NCBI GenBank assembly: GCA_018343915.1 | Contig: JABRWF010000007.1 | Span: 310,001-374,000 of the forward strand | Source of the DNA: Agroathelia rolfsii | Lineage: Eukaryota; Basidiomycota; Agaricomycetes; Amylocorticiales; Amylocorticiaceae | Length of the DNA: 64,000 nt | Direction of reading: 5' to 3' | Shown: one piece after another, positions 1-12,053 of the stretch | Position numbering within the stretch: the first letter of the stretch is position 1 | How the letters are laid out: every line of letters begins with the position of its first letter | The notes under the pieces: model-generated | What the model was told of the DNA's origin: nothing | The model's database searches: none | Seen by the model: only the letters and a program-made list of their open reading frames with translations | Made by a program: the position numbers and the translations under genes

Positions 1-2109
1 GGTGGTTACCCGCTTCCCTCCTGAGCCCAGTGGATACCTGCACATTGGTCACGCCAAAGCAGCGATGCTCAACCAGTACTTTGCGAAGATGTACAATGGC
101 AAGCTGTTGATTCGATTTGACGATACGAACCCTACAAAGGAGAGGGTGAGCAATGTTTGTTGCTATTCATGAATATCATTTCAACAGAGTGTATGCGCCC
201 AGACCGAGTTCGAGGAGACCATCCTCGAAGATTTAGCCCTTCTCGACATCCATAGCGATAGAGTGACGCATACATCAGATTACTTTGACACCCTCTACGA
301 TCTCGCAATCAAACTTATCAAGTCCGGCAAGGCCTATGCAGATGACACTGAGCAAATGCAGGTTCGTAGATAATCTAATCTCATCTTCCGAGGAAGCGTC
401 GATCTGAGTCTTGATCCGTATAGATGAGACAAGAGCGCATGGACGGCATTGCATCTAAGCACCGTGACGACTCAGTCGAGGACAATCTCGCGCACTTTGA
501 GGAGATGAAGACTGGCTCGGCCGAAGGTCTCCGATGGTGTCTGCGTGCCAAGATGAGCGTCGACAACCCGAACAAGGCATTGCGTGATCCTGTCATCTAC
601 AGGTGTAATGTGATGAGCCATCATCGTACTGGGTTTGTTCCCATTTCTTGCTAGATCGGCGTTATTCTTATGAGCCTTATTCAGCGATAAATGGAAGATT
701 TATCCAACCTACGATTTTGCATGCCCCGTCGTGGACTCACTCGAGGGTGTGACGCATGCGCTGAGGACGAACGAGTACCGCGACAGGAATCCTCAGTACC
801 AATGGATGATTGAGGCTTTGGGAATTCGGCCTGTGAACATCTGGGACTTTAGGTTTGTGTAGTTAACCGGACTTACGATGTTTTGGATGTATCACTGATT
901 TTGCTTTTTGACATTAGTCGTCTCAACTTCATTTACACGCTTCTGTCTAAGCGTAAGCTTCATTGGTTCGTTGACCAAGGTCTCGTTAAGGGATGGGACG
1001 ACCCTCGGTTCCCCACCGTCCGTGGTAAGCACTGAATTTTTCGTAAGAGATGAAGAGCTCTTTCACTCAAATGCGAATAGGCATCCGTCGACGAGGATTG
1101 ACCGTTGAGGCGCTACGCCAATTCATGCTTGCCCAAGGCCCATCGCAGGCGGTCGTGTCGCTCGAATGGGACTCTATCTGGGCGCTGAACAAAAAGGTCA
1201 TTGATCCGGTCGCCCCACGCTTCTGGGCTATTGTCAAGGAGAAGATGTTAGTAAATGTCTGAATATGCTTTTAGGCTAAAGACTAATGTGATGTTTGTGT
1301 CACGATGTTAATAGTGTCCCTGTCACGCTGTCAGGCGGCCCCACTACGCCCGAGATCAAGGTTCTGCCCAAGCACAAGAAGAACGCTGATGTAGGCGAGA
1401 AGAAGACGGTGTGCACGTCGACGATCTTTGTTGAGCAGGAAGATGCTGCCTCGTTCGAGGACCAGGAAGAGGTTAGGGAATCGATGCTGATTCTTAATGT
1501 TCGTCTTTACTCATTGCTCTATTTCATCAGATTACCCTCATGGACTGGGGCAACGCCATCATCCGTTCCAAGACCGTCAACGCATCGGGCACTGTCACCG
1601 CTATCGAGGCTGAGCTCAACCTCGAGGGCGACTTCCGTAAGACAAAGAAAAAGATTACCTGGCTTGCCCAGCCAACCGCGGAGCACACGCTGCCTGCCGT
1701 GACGCTGTACGACTACGACTACCTCATCACAAAGAAGAAGCTCGAGGAGAATGATGACGTCAAGGACTTTGTTACGCCCGTAACCGAGTTCAAGGATGAG
1801 GCATTTGCGGACGCCAACGTGCGTGAGGTGAAGAAGGGCGATATTATTCAGTTCGAGAGAAAAGGTTATTACATCTGCGATCGTGCCGATGCGGACAGCT
1901 TTGATTTTATTCGCATTCCTGACGGCAAGGCTGCGAGCTTGGCTAGCAAGGCAGGCGTGCCATCAATGGCGGCGACTCCTACTACAAATAACGTGTCTAC
2001 CCCTGTGGATACACAGATGTACAAGGTTGACGAGGTCTATGGCAAGGGCGAGCTGGTGCCGGAGGTGGAGAGCAAGATGTACAAGGTAAACAATGTGTAT
2101 GCTTCATGA
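1..2109 (+). CDS. GUS1: Cytosolic glutamyl-tRNA synthetase, 5' end outside window
   Basis: Class I aminoacyl-tRNA synthetase that charges tRNA-Glu with glutamate in the cytosol. The visible protein begins just before the HIGH signature ([16 protein letters not shown]) and continues through [10 protein letters not shown]. The second ATP-binding motif reads LLSKRKL and is followed by a GluRS-type stretch ([10 protein letters not shown], then [15 protein letters not shown]). A beta-barrel anticodon-binding half follows ([12 protein letters not shown] region) and the protein ends KVNNVYAS before a TGA. Introns are short: about 146-187, 361-423, one near 630-680, and others near 855-917, 1024-1080, 1248-1313 and 1471-1531. 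The motif wording fits eukaryotic GluRS better than GlnRS. The N-terminal GST-like domain expected in this family would lie upstream of base 1. The first exon is therefore truncated by the window edge, not broken. Confidence 0.93.
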
Positions 2110-2553
2110 TTCCTTTTACACAGGGTAGAGATAGAGAAAACAAAAGGGCTTGTAGAGTACAAATTGTACCATGACAATGACAACATGAAGGAATGAAACC
2201 TATGAGTCTATTCGTGAAAGACATGTATACAGGAGTCGCAATGAAGGATGCGGAGATTGAACTGACGTTGTTATGACCTTCGCGTCCTTTGAGCATCAAT
2301 CATATCTCAGTCCATCATTGGTCCAGACACCAATGCCCATTTTAAGCCTCTTGTAGATCCTCTCCCATTGTCAAGCTCATACAGAATGGAAGATGTGCCA
2401 CATTTTACAATGCGATAAAAGCGTGGTGGCCCCCTGTTTTGATGCACAGCATGCATGTACCTCCTGAGCCGAAGCCGACAGTGCAATATTTATTTGAGGC
2501 ATCTGAGCCGAAGTCGTAATCCATCTCCCTTGGATTATTCGCCCGCTTCAGCG
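2110..2553. other. Intergenic: GluRS 3' flank and promoter side of ATPase copy 1
   Basis: No gene is supported here. A short imperfect duplication of a TGAGCCGAAG-type 10-mer occurs near 2465 and 2502, just upstream of the first ATPase start codon; it may be a chance repeat or a regulatory site. Confidence 0.5.
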
Positions 2554-5342
2554 ATGCCCTCTCACACAGCACCTAACAATTTCCAAAAGCCAGATCCTGA
2601 AGACGAACTCATTGGAGAGGCGGTATCCACAGATGATAACGAAAAGAGAATCAAAGACCATAATACTATCACGGCTCCCATTATCACACAAGACGTATTT
2701 CGCATCCTTGGGGAAGATATCTACCCACAAAAAGCATTATACGGCCAAGTTTTGTCTCAGAGCTTGCACGGAACTAGCGAACCAGAGCAGCCCCATTTTT
2801 CCAAGGTTTACATCAATTCAAACACACCATTTAGTGCAGTAATTTGTGGCGTCCAAGTGGGTGACTTTCTCTTGTCAAGTAGACTTTATTTCTGACCAAC
2901 GTTAAAAACATACAGGGATCTGGGAAGAGCCACTCAACATCTACTCTCCTCGAAAGCTGTCTGGTCAAGGATCCTCGATTAGGGTCGCTCCCACAGCCGC
3001 TCAGTGGCTTGCTGTAAGGATATCTTGGGTAATTTTTTTTCTTAATGTATTCATGGTCCGAACAGATTTCATTTTGACACTGCTGCGGGTGGAGGCAATG
3101 TCCAGCCCTGCGAGGCAGCATATTTGTCGGCGCTTCATCCTGAACGCAAAGGGAATGCAAAACCACCAGGTGTCACGGTTCTGGCCTTGTAAGTAATGTA
3201 AGGCAACGTCCATCCGCAGTCAATATCTTACTGAGACTTAGGCCTTCAAACATCGAATCCATGAAACAAGTATATGCGGGCTTGCCCCAGGTCACTGTCA
3301 AGCCCTTGCACTTTTCACCAGACGATATTAGTGGTGCCCGTCTGTTGGCGATGATGAAGGTTGATGAACATGCGCGTAAGTAAACTCTACCGGTCCTTCT
3401 GTATCATACTCATATGTAATTTAGAGATACCCTTATATATGGAATCCATTATGGTGATTCTGAGGTCTATGGAGGCACAAGGGCCTTTCAACTATGCTAT
3501 GTTCAGGGAGCATCTCCGTAAAGAGAAATTTAACGGCGGACAAAAGGCCATGCTCAACATTCGCTTATCCATTCTCGACTCCTGTCTTGCCGGAGGGACA
3601 TCTGAAAACTGTGTATCAAAGTATTTTAAAAAAGGAGAGCTTGTAATTGTCGAGTGAGTGCAAAAGTTGCATTGTCTGAGATAGATACCTCGATCAGTTA
3701 ACTCGATCTTGAACAGCCTCTCTTCGCCATATATGGACTCGGCATCGGCGTGCGGGTTCTTTGATATCATCCTTGGGCTTTTCATGGAAGCAAAGATAGA
3801 TGCATTTGGGAAGTTGGTTGGTACGCGCCTATTTCCTTGATTCGCCAATTAAAATACTAAATTGACATATTTAATTTACATCAGTGCTCGATGAAGCGCA
3901 TAAGGTCGGTTTTATTACCACTTAGTCTTTGGACCTAAGCCAGGAAGTTAATAATATGCCCAGTATCTGTCCGACAAAGGAACCAGCTCCCATCTGACAG
4001 AGTCTTTGCTTAGCGTGATCCGTCAACAGAGACATCTAGCTACGCGTGTCATTATTTCGACGCAGGAACCAACCGTGGTGCCCACTAAATTCCTTGAACT
4101 CTGTTCATTTATCATTGCGCATCGTTTTTCTTCCCCCAAATGGCTTCGCCATCTTGCCGAGCATGTATCAGCTGCCGAGATGTCCATGGACAAGCTATTG
4201 TCAAAGGCGGGATTCTGTTTTGCCGCCATTAAATTTATTGACTGACTTTTGCTTGTAGATTAGCTCTCTTGGAACAGGCGAGGCTATCATGTTCTCACCC
4301 ACTGGACTCTGCGTACAGCACGCGACAGAGCCAGAAGGAAATGGATGGTCTCAAGACCTGAGTGACCTCGCAACGAGTGACTCGGAAGAATCGGTTCCTA
4401 CGATCAAGACAATTGGACAGGGTTATCTGGTCGTCAGATCCAGGCTACGTATCACACAGGATGGAGGACACTCGATGCTTGCTGTTCGGAACAATACCTT
4501 GTCATCCCGCCTTGGTCCTGTTTCGGTACAACACATGCCTCTGCAACAGCCCACACCCGGCTCAGCACTATTGAACGATCTACCTAATTGGCAAAACACC
4601 GTTTCCGGAACGTCTGCTGTTGCTCTACATGCACCAGCCTCAGGCGCAGTCGGACCGTCCGCTTTACCTTTGGGACCAAGTTTTCCATTTACCTCAAACC
4701 CTGCGGCTCCTATCGTAGACAAAGCGCCCGTTCTTTCGGCATTAAATATTATTGCCAAACAATCGACGGTATTGGAACTGGTCAGTTTACTGGTTTTTTA
4801 CTCTTCACCCTTTCAGCTGAGATATCAACATCAGATTGTTACACTTATTAGCTCGGCTCAGTCTCAGGGCCTACTTCTTCAAGGATGCAAGCCAGGTATC
4901 GCAATGCAGCTCTCTGCCTCAACTCTGTTTCATGGCTAAATGAAGCATCCAGTCAGAAAAGCTGTGCACGCACATAAAAAAACTGGTCCACAGAACGTAG
5001 CCCTTGTCGTCATCCCCTCTGACGCTGGAAAGCAAATGCACTCTGAAATTCCAAGCATGTGCCGCAGCTCAAAAAGGGCAAGTTGTCGCTTCTTACAACA
5101 TTCTCCTTTTGAAATATTAATTTCGTTCGTATCACAGGGAATTCCTCTTATAATGTCATATGAGACCAAGCAGTTTAATAACATCCCCAAATTGAACAAA
5201 CCAGGTATGACTATTCAGCATCAACAACGGCAATTCATAAGCTTAATATGACATCAACTCGCCAGTGCAAGTGTTTGCTTTCTCTACAGGGGGCTCTGCG
5301 TCCTATCTAAAGCTCATTGGCGAAATTGTGGCACGACAATGA
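2554..5342 (+). CDS. HerA/FtsK-like P-loop ATPase, tandem copy 1 (long form)
   Basis: Predicted P-loop ATPase of the HerA/FtsK superfamily; function unknown. Splicing joins ICGVQ to GSGKSHST, giving a Walker A of GVQGSGKS at about residue 100. Walker B is GKLVVLDEAHKYL, also assembled across introns. Downstream are RHLATRVIISTQEP (HerA-like sensor/arginine-finger region), a CSFIIAHRFSSPKWL segment and SLGTGEAIMFSP, matching the order seen in HerA-type ATPases. At least ten introns are readable, including a GC-AG intron at 4207-4258. After a Pro/Ser-rich linker (4540-4740), about 110 further residues follow across introns near 4781-4816, 4895-4952 and 5205-5265. They end SYLKLIGEIVARQ and have no counterpart in copy 2. 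I chose the ATG at 2554 because homology with copy 2 starts just after it. No frameshift or stop is seen. The superfamily call is inference from motifs; substrate and partners are unknown. Confidence 0.75.
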
Positions 5343-6026
5343 ATGGCGCCAATATATCTCCACGTTCTGTCATGTTTTTGAAGTGTCTATAAACTTCAAT
5401 TGGTGACTATATGGTGTATGACATGAACGCTTCATCTAACAACTCGATGTTTTGGGCAATGAATTTTGAACGTATATTAGTACATGAATATCTAGGCACT
5501 GTATACATTGATGTAACGTTTGACACGAACCAGTTATTATCTCATAGAGAAATCACTACGAATGAGGTGTTGATTTACTGCCGTATATGTGGACTGCGAC
5601 ATGCCCGCCACAACGAAAATAACATGTCCCATGACTTTAACTTCCGACATGGTGTGATCGGTGCGGAGAACATTGCTCGCTACTTTCTATCATTAGTCAA
5701 CCTGGCATGCTAGCATTTGTCCAATGGATATCAACCATCAATGCTAAATTATTGGATCACAAAAATTGCCCATTTTGGGCCTTGCGAAGATCCGAGTCTT
5801 CTCCTACTAAGTGGTTGATACAATTGTATCGATACATAATGGGGAATTTGAATAGGTCATGCTTGTGGGCTCTAAATGCGATGGCCCTTTTAGCTCACAG
5901 CATAGCATGTGCGTGTCTACTAGCCAAGCCAGACCGAAACTGACATAAACATGTCTGAGGGCTGGTAGCCTGAAGGGACCTTGTTACGTGCCTCTCAGAC
6001 AGTCAGACTACACATCTACGTTTACA
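5343..6026. other. Intergenic spacer between the two ATPase copies
   Basis: AT-rich spacer of 684 bases. A 100-codon open frame at 5411-5713 and a shorter one at 5707-5943 resemble no family I recognise and have no matching sequence upstream of copy 1, so they are not called as genes. The promoter of copy 2 should lie here. Confidence 0.5.
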
Positions 6027-8219
6027 ATGTCATCGACTACAGTATCTGACGTCCAAGAACTTGATCCAGAAAATGAACTTATTGGCCAGCCAGTGACCAC
6101 CAACGACAACAAAAAGAGGGCCAAAGATCACAACACCGTAACAGCACCCGTTATCACTCAAGATGTATTCTGCATTCTTGGGGAAAACGTCTACCCACAA
6201 AAAGTATTATATGGCCAAGTGCTATCTCAGAACTTGCATGAAACCAGCAAGGCGGAACAGCCCCGGTTTTCAAAGGTCTATATCAATTCAAATACGCCAT
6301 TTAGTGCAATAATTTGTGGTGTTCAGGTGGGTAGCACTCTCTCGTTGATTCGGAATAGATTGTGATTCTGTGAGGCCATTTTAAACACAAAGGGATCCGG
6401 AAAAAGCCATTCTACGTCCGTCTTGCTTGAGAGCTGCCTCATCAGGGATCCTCGATTGGGATCACTACCGGAGCCACTGAGCGGCTTGGTGTAAGAAGAT
6501 CTTGAATCAAGCTTCCCTCTTTCATATATTTATCATGCAAACAGGTTTTACTTTGACACCGCCGCGGGCGGAGGCAATGTGCAGCCCTGCGAAGCAGCAT
6601 ATCTGTCTACGCTTCATCCTGATCGTAAAGGAAATGCAAAACCTCCAGGTGTCACAGTCCTTGCCCTGTAAGAAACCCAAGTCAGCATGTGCAACGTATA
6701 TCTTATCATGCTTCAGGCCTTCGAATATCGAATCTATGAAACAGGTGTATGCTGGCTTACCGCAAGTTACAGTCAAACCTTTGCACTTTTCACCGGATGA
6801 TATCAGTGGCACTCGTCTTCTGGCAATGATGAAGGTGGATGAACATTTACGTAGGTAAACTTGCATATTCTTCTGTATCATGCTAAGCCGTATTATAGAG
6901 ATACCGTTATACATGGAATCCGTTATGGCGATCTTGAAGGCCATGGAGGCTCAGGGACCCTTCAACTATGCTGTGTTTAGGGAGTGCCTTCGAAAACAAA
7001 AGTTCAACAGAGGACAGAAGGCCATGCTCAACATTCGCTTAGCTATTCTCGATTCCTGTCTCGACGGAGGGACATCTGAAAATTGTGTATCGAAATATTT
7101 TAAGAAAGGCGAGCTGGTAATTGTAGAGTGAGTACCAATGCCACATGATTCACTAGCAGAAAGCAAACATTTAACATAACTTTTAACAGTCTTTCGTCTC
7201 CGTTCATAGACCCAGCTTCCGCATGCGGATTTTTTGACATTATTCTGGGATTGTTCATGGAGGCAAAGGTGGACGCATCCGGGAAATTGGTTGGTATGTA
7301 GTTTTTTTTTTTTTAATGCGCAACTGTATTGCTTTCCCTGACATTACTTGTTGCATGAGTGCTTGACGAAGCCCACAAGGTAAGATTATTGCAACTTGAA
7401 TACACACACCCTATTCTAATCTCAGTTATCTACCAGTATCTATCTGACAAGGGATCCAGCTCACATCTCACGGAGTCCCTACTAAATGTAATTAGGCAGC
7501 AGAGGCATTTAGCTACTCGTGTCATCATCTCGACACAGGAACCGACTATTGTGCCTTCAAGATTCCTTGAGCTTTGCTCATTCATCATTGCTCATCGCTT
7601 TTCTTCACCAAAATGGCTCAAACATCTCGCTGGACATGTATCTGCTGCCGAAATGTCGATGGACAAACTGCTCTCAGAGGCCTGTCTTTTTCTCAGAACA
7701 TTGCAAAGCCTGATCACTCAATTTTGGCTGTAGATTAGCTCCCTTGGAGTAGGTGAGGCCATCATATTCTCACCCACTGGACTCTGCTCCAGTGCCCAAA
7801 ACATAAAAGACTCGGCAGAAGATGGATGGCCCCAAGATCATAGCGATGTCTGGGCGAGCGACTTGGAAGAATCAAGCTCCGATTCCACAATTAAGACGAT
7901 CGGACAGGGCTATCTCATTGTGAGATCGAGGCTGCGCGTCACACAAGACGGAGGACATTCGATATTGGCTGTTCGGAACAATGCGATGTCCTCTCGCCTT
8001 GGGCCTGTTATGGTGCAATATATGCCAGCACGACAGCCCGAGCCACCCCCCACATTAACTGTTTTACCCAAGCCCGAAAGAATCATTGACACTTCGAAGT
8101 TCCCAGCGGTAGTAATTACTAGCATGACTGTACATGATCCAGCTCCAAGCTTGAGCCCCGTTGGCTCTTCTGCGATTCTTCCAAGTTCGCCTAGTATTAA
8201 ACTGCCTGCATCCAAATGA
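6027..8219 (+). CDS. HerA/FtsK-like P-loop ATPase, tandem copy 2 (short form)
   Basis: Paralogue of the gene at 2554-5342, in the same orientation and with introns at the same positions. Walker A (GVQ joined to GSGKSHST), Walker B (LVVLDEAHKYL), the RHLATRVIISTQEP strand and SLGVGEAIIFSP are all kept, so the ATPase core looks intact and under selection. The intron at 7680-7733 has a GC donor, exactly as in copy 1. The start ATG gives MSSTTVSDVQELDPENELIG, aligning with copy 1 from the DPE motif. The protein stops at 8219 (SPSIKLPASK) after the Pro/Ser-rich linker. The C-terminal extension of copy 1 is absent. Function is unknown; the conserved core predicts an ATP-driven hexameric motor only by analogy with HerA/FtsK. 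Confidence 0.75.
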
Positions 8220-8382
8220 GCAATATGCGTTGTCTTTGAATCTAAGCATATCGACAAAGGATGTCCAACTCTATACGGAGATAATTTACAAAAGATCAGA
8301 CGCAAGACTTAATCATACAAATTATACAGATATCTGAGAAAAGAAAAGCCCAAACCCAAATGAACCAGTAAACCCCGTAGAA

Positions 8383-9500
<1,118 letters not shown>

Positions 9501-9757
9501 GGTATAGATAAGATAGCTATGTGGTAGAGTGATGTAGAGATGAGAATATTCAGAGCCAAGAGCAAGTGAAGTAGCAGTGCGTAGTTGTCGATGTCAGTGT
9601 CAGTGGCGTAAACACGAGACGCCGGGGAAAACGTGATGGCGTCAGTGGCTGTGCAGCTCGTCCCGTTTCCCGACGAAAGCCGCCTTTTCGTCCGCTAACT
9701 TGAATACTTGTTCGTCACTCATCCTATCCACTTCCACCTCCACCTACTACTTCCACC

Positions 9758-10123
9758 ATGAGCACCGCAAACTGGCGTAACGTCTTCACGTAAATGCTGG
9801 AAATATCCTGCTTTTCTGGCGCTATTGGCTGACTCGGCACTTTTAACTCCAGCTACAACAAGTTCACCCAAATCGCCGCTCGCGCTGTCCGTCAGTCGCT
9901 CAAGGAGGAAAGCCGTCTCGCTGCGGAAAAGCGCGGTCTTACCGCTCTCCGTTACCAGAACTGGGAGAACGGTCAGGGCTCGGAGCAGGTACGTGGTGTT
10001 TGCTAGTCCGTATATATCGAAACCGCCGACTACGTGCTCACGAACGCCTTGCTGTAACAGATTGTCCTGAACTCTGAGGAGCACAAGAAGGCTGAGGCTG
10101 CCAAAGCATCATCATCGTCATGA
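9758..10123 (+). CDS. ATP15: Mitochondrial F1 ATP synthase epsilon subunit
   Basis: Tiny subunit of the central stalk of mitochondrial F1Fo ATP synthase. Three exons (9758-9789, 9853-9988, 10061-10123) encode about 76 residues: MSTANWRNVFTYNKFTQIA, then ARAVRQSLKEE, RLAAEKRG and RYQNWENG. This is the family pattern of an N-terminal Trp/Tyr start followed by one amphipathic helix carrying the AxAxRxSLKxE motif. The length fits the 60-75 residues usual in fungi. The serine-rich tail (KASSSS) is a local addition. Its start lies 257 bases from the divergent Rab gene, so the two probably share a promoter region. Confidence 0.92.
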
Positions 10124-10809
10124 TTATACAAAATATAACTCTCTGATTCGCAGCTCTATCGAGTCTGGGGTAGAAGAACTAGCTATGAGTTGATTTGCTG
10201 TAGACGTTGGCCATTGCGGCTCCTTCTTTATGTTCCCGCATTCCTTTTACATCCCTGCCAATAGATTGTGTCCTCGGGTGCATAAAACGTCTTGCGAGTT
10301 GGAATTTTTCCGACATTATCCTTGTTTCTCCAGTTGTTACGAGGTGACTGCTATATTGGCACGAGTATATGTCTCACATTTCAAGTTTTCAAACATTCGG
10401 CCCAATCAAGCCAAACGTTCGTCAATTGTCAACAAAATACTCGTGAGGGCATACAATCACGTGTAGTATCATACCGAGCAGCCATAATCACAACAACAGA
10501 CCGCACTCAAATGCAGCAGGCGTTACTTGTAAGCAATATTGCATTAAAAGTAAAGACGACTTTTATGAATCTCGCGAAAAGACGCAATGTACATCTCTTT
10601 ACGTCCAATTCTAATACCATACAGAGAGCGAAGGGCAGTCGCCATCCCCCACACACCATGACATGTAAGAAAAAAAAATGTAGATGAGCTCAGTACTAGC
10701 ACGAGAAATACTGCAAAGTCTAACGAATGGTGTTTGCAGAGGTATAACATAAAAGGCGGAGGACGCGGTAGACGGGAGCACACAACTTTTTTTTTTTCTT
10801 CGTCGTCGT
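10124..10809. other. Convergent 3' intergenic region (ATP15 / COX5)
   Basis: 686 bases between two convergent genes, mostly AT-rich with poly-A and poly-T runs, expected to hold the 3' UTRs and poly(A) sites of both genes. No gene is supported. Confidence 0.5.
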
Positions 10810-11707
10810 TTACTTGCTCTGTACGAAGCCCTTGCCCTGGTAGCCCTCGGAGGAGATACCTGATAAGGGGAAAGGGGGAAGAAAAAGTCAGACGATGTGT
10901 ATCTCTGGGCTCGGACTAGAAGAGGAACACAAGGAGGATGGGATAGGAACATACCGGAGATGGGGTCGAGCTTGGCCTCGAGAGCGCGCTCGTTCGAAGC
11001 CTCTTGCCATTCCTTGGTCATTGTCTTAGCAGGAGGTGCGGCTATTTTTCAAGAATATATCAATAAGGAAAAGGAATGTACGGCAAATATAAATAAATGA
11101 CGCACCGAACGAGCGAGCAACAAGCGTGAGCACACCAGCAACAGCAACAACGGCGGCAGTGCCAGCAATGATCTTAAAGCCGTCACCGGGCTTGTGTGTG
11201 GGCGCACGAGGACCATGCGGGCCAAATGCAACATAGTATGCTACACACGAAAAAGTTACCAATGTCAGTTAAAACCGGCTTCCAGTCTAAAATATAAAAA
11301 AGCAGTGGAGCTCTCCGCAAATGCCTCTCTGTATATCCTGCGCGGCCTCATATCTGCACGACATGGAGAAATACACAGAAAGCATGCATCCAGTGTGCAA
11401 TGACGAAATTGCCCCCAAAATAACAACAACCAACTAGATACTTACCGGCCTTCTTCTCGTCAAGAGACAGCGTCTTCCAGTCCTTCTTCTGGAGCTCCTC
11501 GAGCTGAGCGTGCACAGTGAGCTGTTCGTCGGGGGTCAGGTTAGCCCATTGCGCCTCAACGTTCGAGAGGGGGATGATCGAAGGGCCCGAAGCAGACGCG
11601 GACGCAGATGCAGGTGCGGGATGGGCGGCCGTCGCCAGGCAGCGAACTGCAGAGGCGCGTCGGAGGGGAGCGGCACTACGAGCCAGACGGAGGGCTTGGG
11701 ATTGCAT
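10810..11707 (-). CDS. COX5: Cytochrome c oxidase subunit IV (fungal Cox5)
   Basis: Nuclear-encoded inner-membrane subunit of complex IV. The minus-strand start at 11707 gives MQSQALRLARSAAPLRRAS, an Arg/Ala-rich mitochondrial presequence. An Ala/Ser-repeat spacer follows, then the matrix domain (SNVEAQWANLTPDEQ; LEELQKKDWKTLSLDEKKA). One transmembrane helix is visible (KIIAGTAAVVAVAGVLTLV). The intermembrane tail reads TMTKEWQEASNERALEAK and KLDPISGISSEGYQGKGF. Introns are at about 11455-11237, between RSF and AAPPAKT, and after PISG. The GP(H)GPRAP and MTKEWQEA motifs are diagnostic of fungal Cox5. It lies convergent to ATP15. Confidence 0.92.
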
Positions 11708-12053
11708 TATGGCAGAAGAATAGCGGTTGGTGGTATGTAGCACACCAGCGGAAGAGAGAAAGTGTGGAGGAGGGAGATAGAGAAAGAGAGAGGTGTTTAT
11801 GGTCGACCCTACGCCAGGAAACAAAATCGGGAGAAAATGGAGTTTTTCGGAAATGCGCCGCGGCTTCGGAATTAACGCTCTGTTTATTGGCTCTAGTAAA
11901 AGCCTCACTTATCACACGTAAACTAGTACTACTGATTTGGCAAATATAACAATATGCATAGGCGGTTAGATAACAGCATCATAGCGTACAAGACACAGAA
12001 TCAGAGGTAGGTCAGTACATGTGAAAAGCACAAATAAAACATCATTCAGCGCC
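11708..12053. other. Spacer between COX5 start and GIS2-like stop
   Basis: COX5 5' flank (purine-rich on the plus strand, so CT-rich on the coding strand, as is common in fungal promoters) and the 3' UTR of the zinc-knuckle gene. No further gene is seen. Confidence 0.5.

Larger units (their letters stand above)
2554..8219 (+). repeat. Tandem gene duplication of the HerA-like ATPase
   Basis: Two direct copies (2554-5342 and 6027-8219) share exon order, intron positions and long identical protein stretches, for example FLELCSFIIAHRFSSPKWL and HVSAAEMSMDKLLS. Intron sequences have diverged, so the duplication is not recent. Confidence 0.9.

Noticed and set aside
5411..5713. 100-codon open frame between the two ATPase copies
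   Set aside because: AT-rich, no recognisable motif beyond two Cys-x2-Cys residues, and no counterpart near the other copy.
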